A program made the translations under genes and the position numbers. Shown piece by piece: positions 8,134 through 17,083 of a stretch of DNA of 64,000 nucleotides. The notes under the pieces are model-generated. The model ran no database searches and had not been told where the DNA came from. It was given only the letters and a program-made list of their open reading frames with translations. The stretch spans positions 1 through 64,000 of the forward strand of contig NZ_NGJW01000004.1 in the NCBI RefSeq assembly GCF_003987555.1, written 5' to 3'. This DNA is from Vagococcus lutrae (GTDB lineage Bacteria > Bacillota > Bacilli > Lactobacillales > Vagococcaceae). Within the stretch, counting starts at the first letter, position 1. Each line of letters begins with the position of its first letter.

Positions 8134-9087
8134 ATGAAAACAATCTTAGTACTTTATCCATTATCAGAAAAGTTAGTATCACAATTACAAGAGGTTGCGA
8201 CTGATTATAAAGTTGTCACTGATACTGACGATCTAACTGATCAAGATTTACAAGCTGTTGAAATCATTATTGGTTGGAAAAAAGACATTGGCGAACGTGT
8301 TCTTTACATGCCAAACAACTCATTAAAATGGATTCAATCTTTTTCTGCTGGTGTTGATTATTTTGATTTAGCAGAAATTGCACGACAAAATATCCAATTA
8401 ACATCAGCAAGTGGCATACACGGTTCTCAAATTACCGAAACGGTTATGGGAATGTTACTAGCCAAAAGTCGTGGTATTCAACAATCCGTTCTACAACAAA
8501 CTGCGCGTATTTGGCAAGACCCAAATGATATTATTGAGTTGGCACATAAAAAATTACTCATTGTAGGGACAGGTAAAATTGGGCGACACTTAGCTAAAGT
8601 AGCAGAAGTATTTGAATTAGACGTTTACGGAATTAACCGGAGCGGATACGACCTACCACACTTTATCAAGAATTATCCGCAAGAAGACTTATTAAACGTT
8701 GTAGGGGATATGGATATTGTCGTCAATATTCTTCCATTAACTGACGAGACACATCATCTATTCGACGCTAAATTCTTCAAACAAATGAAAAATGACGCTT
8801 GGTTCATTAACGTCGGCCGTGGCGCATCTGTTAACACGAATGACTTACTTGAAGCATTACGTCATCAAGAGCTAGCCTTTGCAGGTTTAGATGTTTTAGA
8901 AGAAGAACCTTTAGACCAACATCATCCGATTTGGTCGGAACCTAACGTTTTGATAACACCGCATATTGCTGGAAATTCAAACTATTATGCAGACCGACTT
9001 ATCGCTTTATTCACACGAAACTATCACTCTTATATGAAAGACGGGACTGTTTGCGAAAGTGTTGTCAATCTAACAGAAGGATACTAA
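8134..9087 (+). CDS. D-2-hydroxyacid dehydrogenase family protein
   Basis: A 317-residue NAD(P)-dependent dehydrogenase of the D-isomer-specific 2-hydroxyacid family. The nucleotide-binding motif GTGKIGRH is near residue 145, with the catalytic Arg in NVGRGAS, Glu in the LDVLEEEPL segment and His in TPHIAGNS. Such enzymes reduce 2-keto acids to D-2-hydroxyacids. The start is ATG 8134, seven bases after AAGGGG; a TTG two codons earlier is too close to the ribosome binding site. The exact keto-acid is unknown. Confidence 0.85.
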   Translation: MKTILVLYPLSEKLVSQLQEVATDYKVVTDTDDLTDQDLQAVEIIIGWKKDIGERVLYMPNNSLKWIQSFSAGVDYFDLAEIARQNIQLTSASGIHGSQITETVMGMLLAKSRGIQQSVLQQTARIWQDPNDIIELAHKKLLIVGTGKIGRHLAKVAEVFELDVYGINRSGYDLPHFIKNYPQEDLLNVVGDMDIVVNILPLTDETHHLFDAKFFKQMKNDAWFINVGRGASVNTNDLLEALRHQELAFAGLDVLEEEPLDQHHPIWSEPNVLITPHIAGNSNYYADRLIALFTRNYHSYMKDGTVCESVVNLTEGY

Positions 9088-9121
9088 AAAAAAGGACGTA
9101 CAAAAATGTACGTCCTTTTTT
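9088..9121. terminator. Bidirectional terminator
   Basis: Stem AAGGACGTAC/GTACGTCCTT with A- and T-runs on either side, between the convergent dehydrogenase and HesB/YneR-like genes. Confidence 0.88.
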
Positions 9122-9415
9122 CTATTCCGTATAAAAGTAAGTTGGTTCATCCCTTTTTTCATCGTAATCAACGGATAAGTCGTAATCACTGAAAAACCAA
9201 TCATCATTTTCTGCCGTATAGTATGTGATACCTTCTTTTGTCACGGTTGCCATTGGTGTCTCTTCTGGCGATTCAGGTCGCATTGCCGTTGAAAAACCAG
9301 CATGAACATTTGTTGCACCACCGTATTTACCAAAAAAGTGTAAGTAATCTCCTTCAGCTAATCCTAGTTCACTTTTAAACCATTGATGTGCTTTATCTGA
9401 TACTGTTAATTTCAT
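9122..9415 (-). CDS. HesB/YneR-family (iron-sulfur biosynthesis-like) protein
   Basis: A small acidic protein of about 97 residues resembling the HesB-like/YneR group related to A-type Fe-S carriers. It has no cysteine at all, so it cannot ligate a cluster as IscA/SufA do; this is typical of the YneR branch, whose role is unknown. I use the internal ATG (MKLTVSDKA), which matches the usual N-terminus; the frame is open for another 13 codons to an ATG at 9454, and neither start has a strong ribosome binding site. Confidence 0.7.
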   Translation of the reverse strand: MKLTVSDKAHQWFKSELGLAEGDYLHFFGKYGGATNVHAGFSTAMRPESPEETPMATVTKEGITYYTAENDDWFFSDYDLSVDYDEKRDEPTYFYTE

Positions 9416-9495
9416 CTCAAATCCATCACTTTCTTTTTGAATTACTCCTATCATAACATAAAATAAGGCTTATCGCGTTTTTCATGCTTGACTTG

Positions 9496-10158
9496 TTAAT
9501 TCATTTTATCATCAAATTCTTCCACATCTTCTGTCGCTCCAACTACAAATAATGTATCATTAAATTTCACAATTTCAGTTGCAGCTGGCGAGACAATTAA
9601 GCCACGTCCTTCACGTCGAATAGCCACCACGTTTAATCCGTATTTTTGACGTAGATTTAAATCAATAAGTGTTTTCTCTAAGTAGGCGTGGTTCGTCACT
9701 TTTACTTCCGCGATACTGTACTCATCTGAAAGTTCTAAAAAGTCTAAAATGTTTTTTGATATTAATTGATGTGCAACACGCTCTCCCATATCACGTTCTG
9801 GGTGAACAACACGGTCAGCCCCTACTTTTTCTAATACTTTTGCGTGATACTGGTCTTGCGCTTTTGCGGTAATACGACTGACGCCCATTTCTTTCGCCAT
9901 TAGCGTGACAAGAATACTAGCTTGAATATCCTCTCCTATTGCAACAATCACATGGTCGAAATTGTTTAAACCTAACTGTCTTAACGTTGCCTCATCTTGC
10001 GCATTTGCCACAACAGCATGGGTCGCAATATCCATGTATTCATTCACGCGATCTTCATCGCGGTCGATAGCTAATACTTCTTGTTTAGACTCGATTAAAC
10101 TATTACAGACGCTTGAACCAAATCTTCCCAGTCCAATAACTGCAAAACTTTGCTTCAT
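9496..10158 (-). CDS. ktrA: Potassium channel/transporter gating protein, KtrA/TrkA family
   Basis: A 220-residue cytoplasmic RCK protein. The N-terminal RCK_N domain has the NAD/ATP-binding motif GLGRFG (residues 9-14) and acidic AIDRDEDR after the second strand. A C-terminal RCK_C (TrkA_C) domain follows from about residue 140, which in related proteins binds c-di-AMP. It gates a KtrB/KtrD-type K+ channel. No ktrB is in the window. The gene begins 38 bases after liaR on the same strand with no terminator between, which suggests it can be transcribed with liaFSR. KtrC is an equally possible name. Confidence 0.85.
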   Translation of the reverse strand: MKQSFAVIGLGRFGSSVCNSLIESKQEVLAIDRDEDRVNEYMDIATHAVVANAQDEATLRQLGLNNFDHVIVAIGEDIQASILVTLMAKEMGVSRITAKAQDQYHAKVLEKVGADRVVHPERDMGERVAHQLISKNILDFLELSDEYSIAEVKVTNHAYLEKTLIDLNLRQKYGLNVVAIRREGRGLIVSPAATEIVKFNDTLFVVGATEDVEEFDDKMN

Positions 10159-10195
10159 CTTTTTATCCTACTTTCTTTTCTATTAATAACTTCAA

Positions 10196-10828
10196 TTACT
10201 TTACTATACCATGCTTGAACGCATAAATGGCTGCTTGTGTTCGATCTTCTACATTTAATTTTGATAAAATATTAGACACATGGGTCTTAACGGTTTTTAA
10301 TGTAATGAAAAGTTCATCGGCAATTTCCTGATTACTTTTTCCTTCTGATATTAACAAGAGAATCTCATTTTCACGATTCGTTAATTCTTCATGTGGTTCA
10401 GGTATTTGAGCTTTCGCCATTTTGGCCATCATTTTACCCGTAACCTCAGGCTCTAAAACTGTTTCGCCATTATACGTTGCACGAATTGCTTGGGCTATTT
10501 GACTGGCTGTGGATGTTTTTAATAAATAGCCGGCAGCACCTGCTTCAATCGCTGGATAGACTTTTTCGTCGTCAATAAAGCTCGTGACAATTAAAATTTT
10601 GGCTTCAGGCCAATCTTGTAATATTTTTTTCGTTGCCTCGATGCCATCCATGACATCCATTACTAAGTCCATTAAAATAATATCCGGCTTTAATTCGAGA
10701 GCTTTTTCATATCCGATTAAACCATTTTCCGCTTCGCCAATCACTTCAATATCGGATTGAATCCCTAAGTACGATGACACTCCCAACCTAACCATCTCGT
10801 GATCATCTACCAACAACACTTTTATCAT
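10196..10828 (-). CDS. liaR: Response regulator LiaR (NarL/LuxR type)
   Basis: A 210-residue response regulator. The receiver domain (1-120) has acidic pocket DDH at 8-10, phospho-acceptor Asp in ILMDLVMD and Lys near residue 105. The C-terminal LuxR-type HTH (NREILLLI…[12 protein letters not shown]…[12 protein letters not shown]) is complete. It responds to cell-envelope stress and activates lia genes. Four bases separate it from liaS. Confidence 0.93.
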   Translation of the reverse strand: MIKVLLVDDHEMVRLGVSSYLGIQSDIEVIGEAENGLIGYEKALELKPDIILMDLVMDVMDGIEATKKILQDWPEAKILIVTSFIDDEKVYPAIEAGAAGYLLKTSTASQIAQAIRATYNGETVLEPEVTGKMMAKMAKAQIPEPHEELTNRENEILLLISEGKSNQEIADELFITLKTVKTHVSNILSKLNVEDRTQAAIYAFKHGIVK

Positions 10829-10832
10829 TTTG

Positions 10833-11897
10833 TCACTCCTCTACTATTGGAACACGTATATCGATACTTGTTCCTTTCCCTTTAAAACTAATAATTTTAC
10901 ATGTTCCACCCATACCGTTCACTCGTTCACGAATATTTGACAAGCCATAACTCCCCACATGACTGTCTGTCGTATCAAAGCCAACGCCGTCATCAATTAC
11001 TCGCAACAATAACACGTGGTCGCGACGTTTTAAATAGACATCCAGTGACGTCGCCTTGGCGTGTCGTAACGTATTTGATAGCAGTTCTTGTACAATACGA
11101 AACAGATGATCTTCCATGCCGCTTTCTAGGGAAATATCTTCGACTTCCCACGTTAATTCGATATTGACTTTTGTTTGTAGCTCGATTAATAACTGCTGGA
11201 TTCCTTTCTTTAACGTCTTTCCTTCTAAGGAAATAGGACGTAAATGGAGTAATAGCGCACGCATCTCCGATTGAGAATGATTGATGATATCTCCAACCAT
11301 TTCAACCTGTTTTTGCAAACTATCCGTCGTTTCTTCCCGTTTAGCTTCTTCCAGCAAGGTTGCCATCATCATAGAGGCAGCAAAAAGTTGCTGGCTCACC
11401 GAATCATGCAGTTCACGAGCAATACGATGCCGTTCAGCTTGTAATATGAGTTCTTTTGATTCACCATCAACCATTTGGGGCTGACTGGAAATAACTTGTA
11501 AATCTTTTGACATCGTCGCCATCTTCTTGCGAATATCATCGATATAACTGTCAATTTCTTCCATGCCGTCTGTTTGAGCTAGCGTTTGAGTTCTTTTTAA
11601 AAACAAAGGACTATCATAATGATTTCGCGCTAATAATGCTAATTTCTCTTCTAGATTACCATACTGTGAACGTCTAAAAAAGTAAACAACAAGTGTGACC
11701 ATTAAACTTACAACTAACGCAATCACCAAAATATAAATAAATAAAGGGATATGACTGATTTTAGCCGTAAAAAGTTCCTTTAGCCAACCTTTTTTACTTT
11801 GTGAGTAAAAATAAGAATAGAGAGTTAAAAGTAAAATAATTTCTGTTAAAACAAATGTATAAAAGAATAACCACCAGCGATTCATCCGTGTCATCAT
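10833..11897 (-). CDS. liaS: Sensor histidine kinase LiaS
   Basis: A 354-residue intramembrane-sensing kinase with two N-terminal helices (about 10-30 and 48-70) and almost no extracellular loop, then a linker, a HisKA_3 dimerisation domain with the phospho-His in [12 protein letters not shown], and a HATPase_c domain ([33 protein letters not shown]). The start ATG overlaps the liaF stop codon (ATGA), preceded by GAGG. It phosphorylates LiaR when envelope damage relieves LiaF inhibition. Confidence 0.93.
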   Translation of the reverse strand: MMTRMNRWWLFFYTFVLTEIILLLTLYSYFYSQSKKGWLKELFTAKISHIPLFIYILVIALVVSLMVTLVVYFFRRSQYGNLEEKLALLARNHYDSPLFLKRTQTLAQTDGMEEIDSYIDDIRKKMATMSKDLQVISSQPQMVDGESKELILQAERHRIARELHDSVSQQLFAASMMMATLLEEAKREETTDSLQKQVEMVGDIINHSQSEMRALLLHLRPISLEGKTLKKGIQQLLIELQTKVNIELTWEVEDISLESGMEDHLFRIVQELLSNTLRHAKATSLDVYLKRRDHVLLLRVIDDGVGFDTTDSHVGSYGLSNIRERVNGMGGTCKIISFKGKGTSIDIRVPIVEE

Positions 11898-12637
11898 ATG
11901 CGAATCACCTCGATATCTCCAACTAAAGTACTCGTGACAATTTTTAAACGTCGAGTACTATGGTCATAATCATCACTAAATAGTTTGAGTGATTCATTTT
12001 TTAACGTATACGTTTGCTCATCAAAAATTACATTGCCATAGAGCGTGGAATGTTCAATCATTAGCCCAATTTCAATCGGTACTAAAACACGAGTTCTTCC
12101 TAATGCTTTACGTATCATGACAACATTATCAGCTTTAGGTAGCAACGTATTACCTAAGTCGATAATGGTATCTCCAGAAAACAGGGTAATGTTAATATCA
12201 TCCCATTCATAGATTTCCGTACCAATTCGTTGATTACCAATCCAAGGGCGTTTAAAGCGACGACCATTTTTATCCTCTGGTTCGACAGTTTTAACAATTT
12301 TCATTTCTTTTCGTTGCCACGGAGAACGGTCAAAGGCATTTTGCATGGATAAACCGGTCACTTCGACTCCTTTTAATCCAATGAAAACAATCGCAAAAAT
12401 CATCATCAACCAAATTGCCGGACCGATTGTTAGCAGTGCTAACATTGTCATCAATAACCCGATGAGTAATTGAAAACGATGAAAACTATTACGTGGCATT
12501 TTTTTGGATGCTATCGATATATTGATAAGACCAAAGATTAAAAATAGTAATTGCGGTGGATTTTGAATTAATTGATAAAGACCTAATAAGGCTAAAAGAC
12601 TTTCCACTATAAAAAATAGTTTCCAAGAGCTGCTCAC
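11894..12637 (-). CDS. liaF: Cell wall-active antibiotic response protein LiaF
   Basis: A 247-residue membrane protein with three or four N-terminal helices and a C-terminal beta-rich DUF2154-type domain, the LiaF architecture. It normally keeps LiaS inactive. I choose the GTG at 12637, seven bases after AAGGAGG; an ATG two codons upstream sits too near the ribosome binding site, and the 40-codon in-frame extension runs through a good promoter (12662-12690). First gene of liaFSR. Confidence 0.88.
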   Translation of the reverse strand: MSSSWKLFFIVESLLALLGLYQLIQNPPQLLFLIFGLINISIASKKMPRNSFHRFQLLIGLLMTMLALLTIGPAIWLMMIFAIVFIGLKGVEVTGLSMQNAFDRSPWQRKEMKIVKTVEPEDKNGRRFKRPWIGNQRIGTEIYEWDDINITLFSGDTIIDLGNTLLPKADNVVMIRKALGRTRVLVPIEIGLMIEHSTLYGNVIFDEQTYTLKNESLKLFSDDYDHSTRRLKIVTSTLVGDIEVIRI

Positions 12638-12661
12638 AAGCATTCCTCCTTCATTTATTCT

Positions 12662-12690
12662 ATTATACCTTTTTCTATTCTGACTACCAA
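12662..12690 (-). promoter_or_regulatory. Promoter of liaFSR
   Basis: On the minus strand TTGGTA (12685-12690), 17 bases, TATAAT (12662-12667), 25 bases before the liaF start. Confidence 0.6.
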
Positions 12691-12714
12691 GTTCACTTAA
12701 GATGGACATTACTC

Positions 12715-12731
12715 TCCGTCTTAAGTCTGAG
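12715..12731 (-). promoter_or_regulatory. LiaR-like binding box upstream of liaF
   Basis: On the minus strand CTCAGACTTAAGACGGA, containing a dyad around CTTAAG (AGACTTAAGAC), lies 25 bases upstream of the -35. It resembles the GTCTNAGTCT-type LiaR/VraR sites of Firmicutes and suggests autoregulation. The motif comparison is from memory. Confidence 0.5.
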
Positions 12732-12737
12732 AAAGAT

Positions 12738-12767
12738 AAAAAAAGCGAAACAGTCATACTGTTTCGC
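12738..12767 (-). terminator. Terminator of greA
   Basis: Stem GCGAAACAG/CTGTTTCGC followed on the minus strand by seven T. Confidence 0.85.
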
Positions 12768-12775
12768 CAGATGAA

Positions 12776-13249
12776 TTAATCAATTTTTGTGATTTTGACA
12801 TGCATGTCGCCACCAGGTGTATCAATCGTGACTTCTTCGTTTAACTTTCTTCCAATCAGTGCTTTCGCAATAGGAGAATCATTTGAAATTTTTCCAGCCA
12901 TTGGATCTGCTTCTGCACTTCCAACAATCGTATAAACTTCTTCTTCTCCGTCTGGTAATTCGATAAAGGTAATCGTTCGACCAATGGTTACTTCATTTTC
13001 GTCAGCACCATTATTATCAATAATCTCTGCAAAACGAATCATATTTTCTAGTGTTGTAATACGTCCTTCAACAAAAGCTTGCTCATCTTTAGCTGATTCA
13101 TATTCAGAGTTCTCTGATAAATCTCCAAAACTTCTCGCGATTTTTATGCGTTCAACGATTTCTTTACGTTTTACTGTTTTTAATTCTTCTAATTCTTGTT
13201 CTAGCTTTGCCTTACCTTCTAAAGTCATTGGATATACTTTTTCTACCAT
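12776..13249 (-). CDS. greA: Transcription elongation factor GreA
   Basis: A 157-residue, full-length GreA. The N-terminal coiled-coil carries the tip motif GDLSENSEY with the acidic residues that stimulate transcript cleavage by RNA polymerase. The C-terminal FKBP-like domain contains [17 protein letters not shown]. It rescues arrested elongation complexes. It lies downstream of mltG on the same strand, separated by a hairpin, and ends in its own terminator. Confidence 0.95.
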   Translation of the reverse strand: MVEKVYPMTLEGKAKLEQELEELKTVKRKEIVERIKIARSFGDLSENSEYESAKDEQAFVEGRITTLENMIRFAEIIDNNGADENEVTIGRTITFIELPDGEEEVYTIVGSAEADPMAGKISNDSPIAKALIGRKLNEEVTIDTPGGDMHVKITKID

Positions 13250-13299
13250 AATGTCCAGTTAGCTCCTTTTTAACTTGTCTTAATAAATAAAAAGCGAAG

Positions 13300-13330
13300 A
13301 GCTTTTCTGAACACGTCGTCCAGAAAAGCT
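13300..13330 (-). terminator. Probable terminator between mltG and greA
   Basis: Ten-base perfect arms AGCTTTTCTG/CAGAAAAGCT (13300-13309, 13321-13330); on the minus strand the hairpin is followed after six bases by a T-rich run. Located 70 bases past the mltG stop, it may only partly terminate. Confidence 0.55.
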
Positions 13331-13401
13331 ACTTCTTTACACCACACAGATTACCATGTTACCTAGCGTTTGTAAATAGCTAAGCTATCTAAAAATGAAT
13401 T

Positions 13402-14568
13402 TTATTGTAAATTATCAATATATTGTTCTTTTAACTCTAAATGTTTCTCATATGTCTCAGCAAAATAAACTTTATGGGTCGTAATATCTGCTAAGAAATA
13501 ATAATAATCATTTTCTAAAGGATTTAACACCGCATCAATGGCATCGGTACTTGGGTTATTAAACGGTCCCGGACCAAACCCTTTATTAATATACAAGTTA
13601 TATGGAGAATCTATTTCAGTATCTTTATTAGATAAATGCACTTTATGTTTATCCATCGCATACAAAATAGAAATATCCGATTGTAACGGCATGTCAGCAG
13701 CTATACGATTTAAAAAGACACCCGCAATATTTCGACGGTCTTCATTTTCGACCCCTTCTTTTTCCACTAGCGAAGCCAACGTCAGAACTTGTTGAACTGT
13801 TAAATCACTTTGATTAAACATCTCTTCTCGTTCAATATACACTTGATTCATTTGTTCGACCATCGCTTGAATAAGTGGTTTAACGCCCTTATCTTTATAG
13901 TAGTTATACGTTGCTGGGAACAAGTATCCCTCTAGTTTGAAACGAACATCTTGTGCTTCAGACGCACTTTGTAATAATTGAGGGTAACTCGCTAAAAGTT
14001 CTTTAAAGAACGCTTCATCAGTAATCACATTTAAGATTTCGTCTTCTTTAAGTCCTGTCTTACTTGCGACTTCTTTTGCGATTTGATCAACGCTGTAACC
14101 CTCAGGTATCGTGATACGAGCATCTGCTAATGCTTCTGGCTCTTCACTACCACCTTGTTGCAGCATCTCTGAAATCTCATCAAGTGTCATGTTAGGGGCC
14201 ATTTGATAATAACCACCTTTAAAGTCTGTAATATTTTCAGTTTTCACATAGTAAGTAAAAACTAAACCGCTTTTTATAATTTTCTGTTCTTCGAGAATAT
14301 TTCCAATTCCTTTATTACTAGTACCTATTGGAATATTCACTTGCACCAAATGGTCATCTTTAGGATTTAAAGGTTTTAGCCCTGATTGCCAATATTTATA
14401 AATATATATTCCCAATACGGTTACGATTAAGACTAAGGATAAAATAACCACCGTCACAATCTTCCTTACTAGTCGATTCTCTTTTTCTCGAGCTTGTTCT
14501 CTGCGCATTATGGATCGCTCGCTTTCATTTTCTCTATATAATTTAACATTAGTTATATTTAATGTCAT
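13402..14568 (-). CDS. mltG: Endolytic murein transglycosylase MltG
   Basis: A 388-residue membrane-anchored enzyme that cleaves nascent peptidoglycan strands. A basic cytoplasmic N-terminus precedes one membrane helix at about residues 36-55; a LysM-like region follows, then the YceG catalytic domain with the conserved ASLVEKEG (catalytic Glu) and LQSDISILYA, ending with NPLENDYYYFLADI. The start follows a weak AGGGA; a second ATG 20 codons in is possible but has no better site. The gene commonly lies next to greA in this group. Confidence 0.92.
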   Translation of the reverse strand: MTLNITNVKLYRENESERSIMRREQAREKENRLVRKIVTVVILSLVLIVTVLGIYIYKYWQSGLKPLNPKDDHLVQVNIPIGTSNKGIGNILEEQKIIKSGLVFTYYVKTENITDFKGGYYQMAPNMTLDEISEMLQQGGSEEPEALADARITIPEGYSVDQIAKEVASKTGLKEDEILNVITDEAFFKELLASYPQLLQSASEAQDVRFKLEGYLFPATYNYYKDKGVKPLIQAMVEQMNQVYIEREEMFNQSDLTVQQVLTLASLVEKEGVENEDRRNIAGVFLNRIAADMPLQSDISILYAMDKHKVHLSNKDTEIDSPYNLYINKGFGPGPFNNPSTDAIDAVLNPLENDYYYFLADITTHKVYFAETYEKHLELKEQYIDNLQ

Positions 14569-14628
14569 AGCTTTCCCTATTATACATGAAATAAAGCAAA
14601 ACGAAAATCTTTTCTATAATATTCTTTC

Positions 14629-15453
14629 TTATTTTGTTTCAATAAGCGTACGGTCATCACCAAACCATTTTTTACTAATCTCTTGCACTTTGCCTTTTTC
14701 TTTCAAACTCACAAAAGCATTATTAATATCTTCCACTAACCCTTTGTTTTTTGGATTCACGCCAACGGCATAATCTTCTTCTTCAAATTCACTTGGTAAT
14801 ATGTCATATAAATTTCCATCATCACTTTTACTAATGTAGTATTCTGCGTAGACACTATCAATAATAAACCCATCAACTTGTTTGTTTTTTAAATCTAAAA
14901 AAGCTTCAGTAAATGTCGGGTATCCTATAGGCTCTCCAGAAGTCGTGTAGGATAATAATTTTTCAGGTTCTGCTAACAATGCCGCTTCTCCGCTTGATCC
15001 TTCTTGAGCCCCGACTTTTTTATTTTTAAAATCAGCGTAAGTCTTAATGCCACTATCTTTTAAAACAACAATGACTTGTTCATTTTTTAAGTACGGCATC
15101 GTAAAAGCGACTTTTTTCTCCCGTTCAGGCGTCACTGTATAACCGTTCCAAATCACATCTATTTTATTTGTTAACAGCTCGGTTTCTTTCATGCTCCAAT
15201 CTACGGGTTGAATTTTTGTCTTCATCCCTAACTCTTTCCCGACTTCTTTCGCTAAATCAATATCAAATCCTACAATCTCATCGTTTTCATCACGGAATCC
15301 CATCGGAACAAACGTATCATCGACTCCTACTACTAATGTCTCTTTTTTCGTTGTTTTACTTTCTTCTTTCTGACTGCCACACGCTGTTAATACCACTCCT
15401 GTCAATACAACAAAACTCACCATCGCTGTTTTCATTAATCTCTTTTTCATCAT
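14629..15453 (-). CDS. Amino-acid ABC transporter substrate-binding lipoprotein
   Basis: A 274-residue extracellular lipoprotein with signal peptide and lipobox LTAC (Cys near residue 25), then a polar-amino-acid SBP_bac_3 domain (VGVDDTFVPMGFRDE, IVGFDIDLAKEVG, VIWNGYTVTPER, EGSSGEAAL). It captures a polar amino acid for the two preceding genes in the operon. Start: AAGGAGG is followed by two ATG codons; either may be used. The T-box leader of the operon has a His-like specifier, so histidine is the favoured ligand (inference). Confidence 0.88.
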   Translation of the reverse strand: MMKKRLMKTAMVSFVVLTGVVLTACGSQKEESKTTKKETLVVGVDDTFVPMGFRDENDEIVGFDIDLAKEVGKELGMKTKIQPVDWSMKETELLTNKIDVIWNGYTVTPEREKKVAFTMPYLKNEQVIVVLKDSGIKTYADFKNKKVGAQEGSSGEAALLAEPEKLLSYTTSGEPIGYPTFTEAFLDLKNKQVDGFIIDSVYAEYYISKSDDGNLYDILPSEFEEEDYAVGVNPKNKGLVEDINNAFVSLKEKGKVQEISKKWFGDDRTLIETK

Positions 15454-15468
15454 TTTTCCTCCTTAGTA

Positions 15469-16098
15469 TTATTTATTAAAATCAAAAATTTGATGACAAT
15501 ATTCATTAGCAAAGGCAACATCATGCGTCACTATTATTTGCGTCATTCCTTGTTGCTGAATCAACTGCATAATCTGCCCTACCTGATTACGACTTTCAAC
15601 ATCTAACGCACTCGTCGGCTCGTCATAGCATAATACTTCTGGTGATAGCATTAACGCACGAGCAATAGCCACACGTTGTTTTTGTCCACCCGATAAAGAA
15701 GCAGGATACTGAGAGGTTTGGCCTTCAATCCCTAGCATCTCGAGCCACTCTTGCGCCTTAACTGCTGCTTGTTCGCGAGTCATTTGCTTTTTCTTGACTG
15801 GTACGAGCATTAGGTTTTCAATGACTGTTAAATGAGGGAAAAGCTGAAAATCTTGAAAAACTAATCCTATCCGCTGAGCCGTTTCAGACTGATTCCCGTT
15901 TACCGACATCGTCCCACTATCAAAAGTCTCTAAGCCACATAGACACCTTAAAAAGGTTGTTTTGCCACTACCTGATGGCCCCACAATTCCGTGAATTTCG
16001 CCTCTCTTTGCAAGAAAATCGATTTGATTAAAAATCATTTTCTCACCGAAAAGTTTCGATGCCCCTTTTACTTCTAAAATCACTTCCTGATTACTCAT
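15469..16098 (-). CDS. Amino-acid ABC transporter ATP-binding protein
   Basis: A 209-residue ABC ATPase of the polar amino acid (GlnQ/HisP-like) class. Walker A GPSGSGKTT, Q-loop FQDFQLFPHLT, signature LSGGQKQR and Walker B VLCYDEPTSALD are intact. It is shorter than typical 240-residue GlnQ proteins, ending soon after the H-loop (VTHD), but no core motif is missing. It overlaps the permease gene by eight bases and precedes the binding protein by 15. Confidence 0.9.
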   Translation of the reverse strand: MSNQEVILEVKGASKLFGEKMIFNQIDFLAKRGEIHGIVGPSGSGKTTFLRCLCGLETFDSGTMSVNGNQSETAQRIGLVFQDFQLFPHLTVIENLMLVPVKKKQMTREQAAVKAQEWLEMLGIEGQTSQYPASLSGGQKQRVAIARALMLSPEVLCYDEPTSALDVESRNQVGQIMQLIQQQGMTQIIVTHDVAFANEYCHQIFDFNK

Positions 16099-16735
16099 AA
16101 GTCATCTTCCCTTCAATATATCGAAATAGTAGCGTAAAAATAAATGTCATGCACAAATAGAAAAGACTCACACCGACAAAAGGAAGCATGCTAACTTCAC
16201 GCATGACAGCCGCTTTACCGACTTTCATAATATCAGCCAAACCAATCACATAGACAAGTGACGTATCTTTAATAAGCGTCATCACTTCATTCCCTATCGC
16301 TGATAAGGTCTTTTTAAAAACTTGTGGAATCGTTACATACAAGAGTGTTTCCCATTTGTTAAATCCTAATACAAAAGCCACTTCTCCTTGCCCAACCGGC
16401 ACATCTGCAAATCCTCCTCTAAATATTTCAATAAAGTAAGCTGTATAGTTAATCGCAAATGCTATGAGAGCTGCTGGCAAGCGATTTACAATAACACCTG
16501 GAAACGCAAGCGGTAATCCGAAAAAAACAATCATTAATTGTAACATTAACGGTGTTCCACGAATAACCCATACTAAGAAAGCTAATAGACGTTGTAACCA
16601 TTTCGGACCCGTATAAGCAATATGTCCTAACAATAATCCTAATGGTAACGACACCACTAACGTCACGACAAAAACAAGTAGTGTCATCTGACTTCCTTTG
16701 ATTAAACTTGGTAATACTCGCCATAATAATTCCAT
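16091..16735 (-). CDS. Amino-acid ABC transporter permease
   Basis: A 214-residue HisM/GlnP-type permease with about five membrane helices and the conserved cytoplasmic EAA-like loop (VALVLGFNKWETL region). First gene of a permease-ATPase-binding protein operon. AGGAGG lies six bases before ATG 16735, immediately downstream of the T-box terminator, so its translation depends on T-box read-through. Confidence 0.9.
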   Translation of the reverse strand: MELLWRVLPSLIKGSQMTLLVFVVTLVVSLPLGLLLGHIAYTGPKWLQRLLAFLVWVIRGTPLMLQLMIVFFGLPLAFPGVIVNRLPAALIAFAINYTAYFIEIFRGGFADVPVGQGEVAFVLGFNKWETLLYVTIPQVFKKTLSAIGNEVMTLIKDTSLVYVIGLADIMKVGKAAVMREVSMLPFVGVSLFYLCMTFIFTLLFRYIEGKMTYE

Positions 16736-16756
16736 TTACATTCCTCCTAATCAATA

Positions 16757-17045
16757 AAAAAAGCCCCCTTAGTTCATATGAACTAAGAGGGCGACAAATA
16801 GACGCGGTTCCACCTCAAACACGTTACCACTTCACAGTGATAACCTTAGCAAGTCTCCAACAAGACCGTTTGCGATAACGTGCAACTGACGAACTTCCTT
16901 ACTTTACTGTTTAAAAAATAGTTCAGGAAGATAGCTCCTAGATGTGTTCAACTACCGTTTATATCCTTTCTCACCAACCAAGGACTCTCTGATAATAAAC
17001 TAATAATCTACTCGTTCTAGTCAAAGCTTTCTCATGTGTTTTTAA
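16757..17045 (-). ncRNA. T-box leader of the amino-acid ABC operon, probable His specifier
   Basis: On the minus strand I see the stem I elements AGTA, AGAGAG and GGTTGGTGAGA, the T-box core GGTGGAACCGCG (complement 16803-16814), and a terminator with stem GCCCTCTTAG/CTAAGGGGGC plus seven T (16757-16792). Stem I closes through CTAGA/TCTAG and GTTTAT/ATAAAC, leaving the specifier loop AGTA opposite TGAACACA. The codon followed by a purine there is CAC (His); ACA (Thr) is the alternative register. Uncharged tRNA would prevent termination and raise transporter expression. Confidence 0.85.
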
Positions 17046-17054
17046 TTTATAGAA

Positions 17055-17083
17055 ATAATATCATGCGTTTTTTAGATTGTCAA
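17055..17083 (-). promoter_or_regulatory. Promoter of the T-box controlled ABC operon
   Basis: Minus strand TTGACA (17078-17083), 17 bases, TATTAT (17055-17060). The -35 lies within the last codons of the upstream histidine kinase gene. Confidence 0.75.

Noticed and set aside
12638-12757. N-terminal extension of liaF by 40 codons
   Set aside because: The region contains the -35/-10 promoter and the ribosome binding site, so it cannot be translated from that promoter.
16810-16930. Tyr specifier (TAT) for the first T-box, from an alternative TGAACTAT stretch
   Set aside because: The stem I pairing places that stretch outside the specifier loop; the loop opposite AGTA is TGAACACA.
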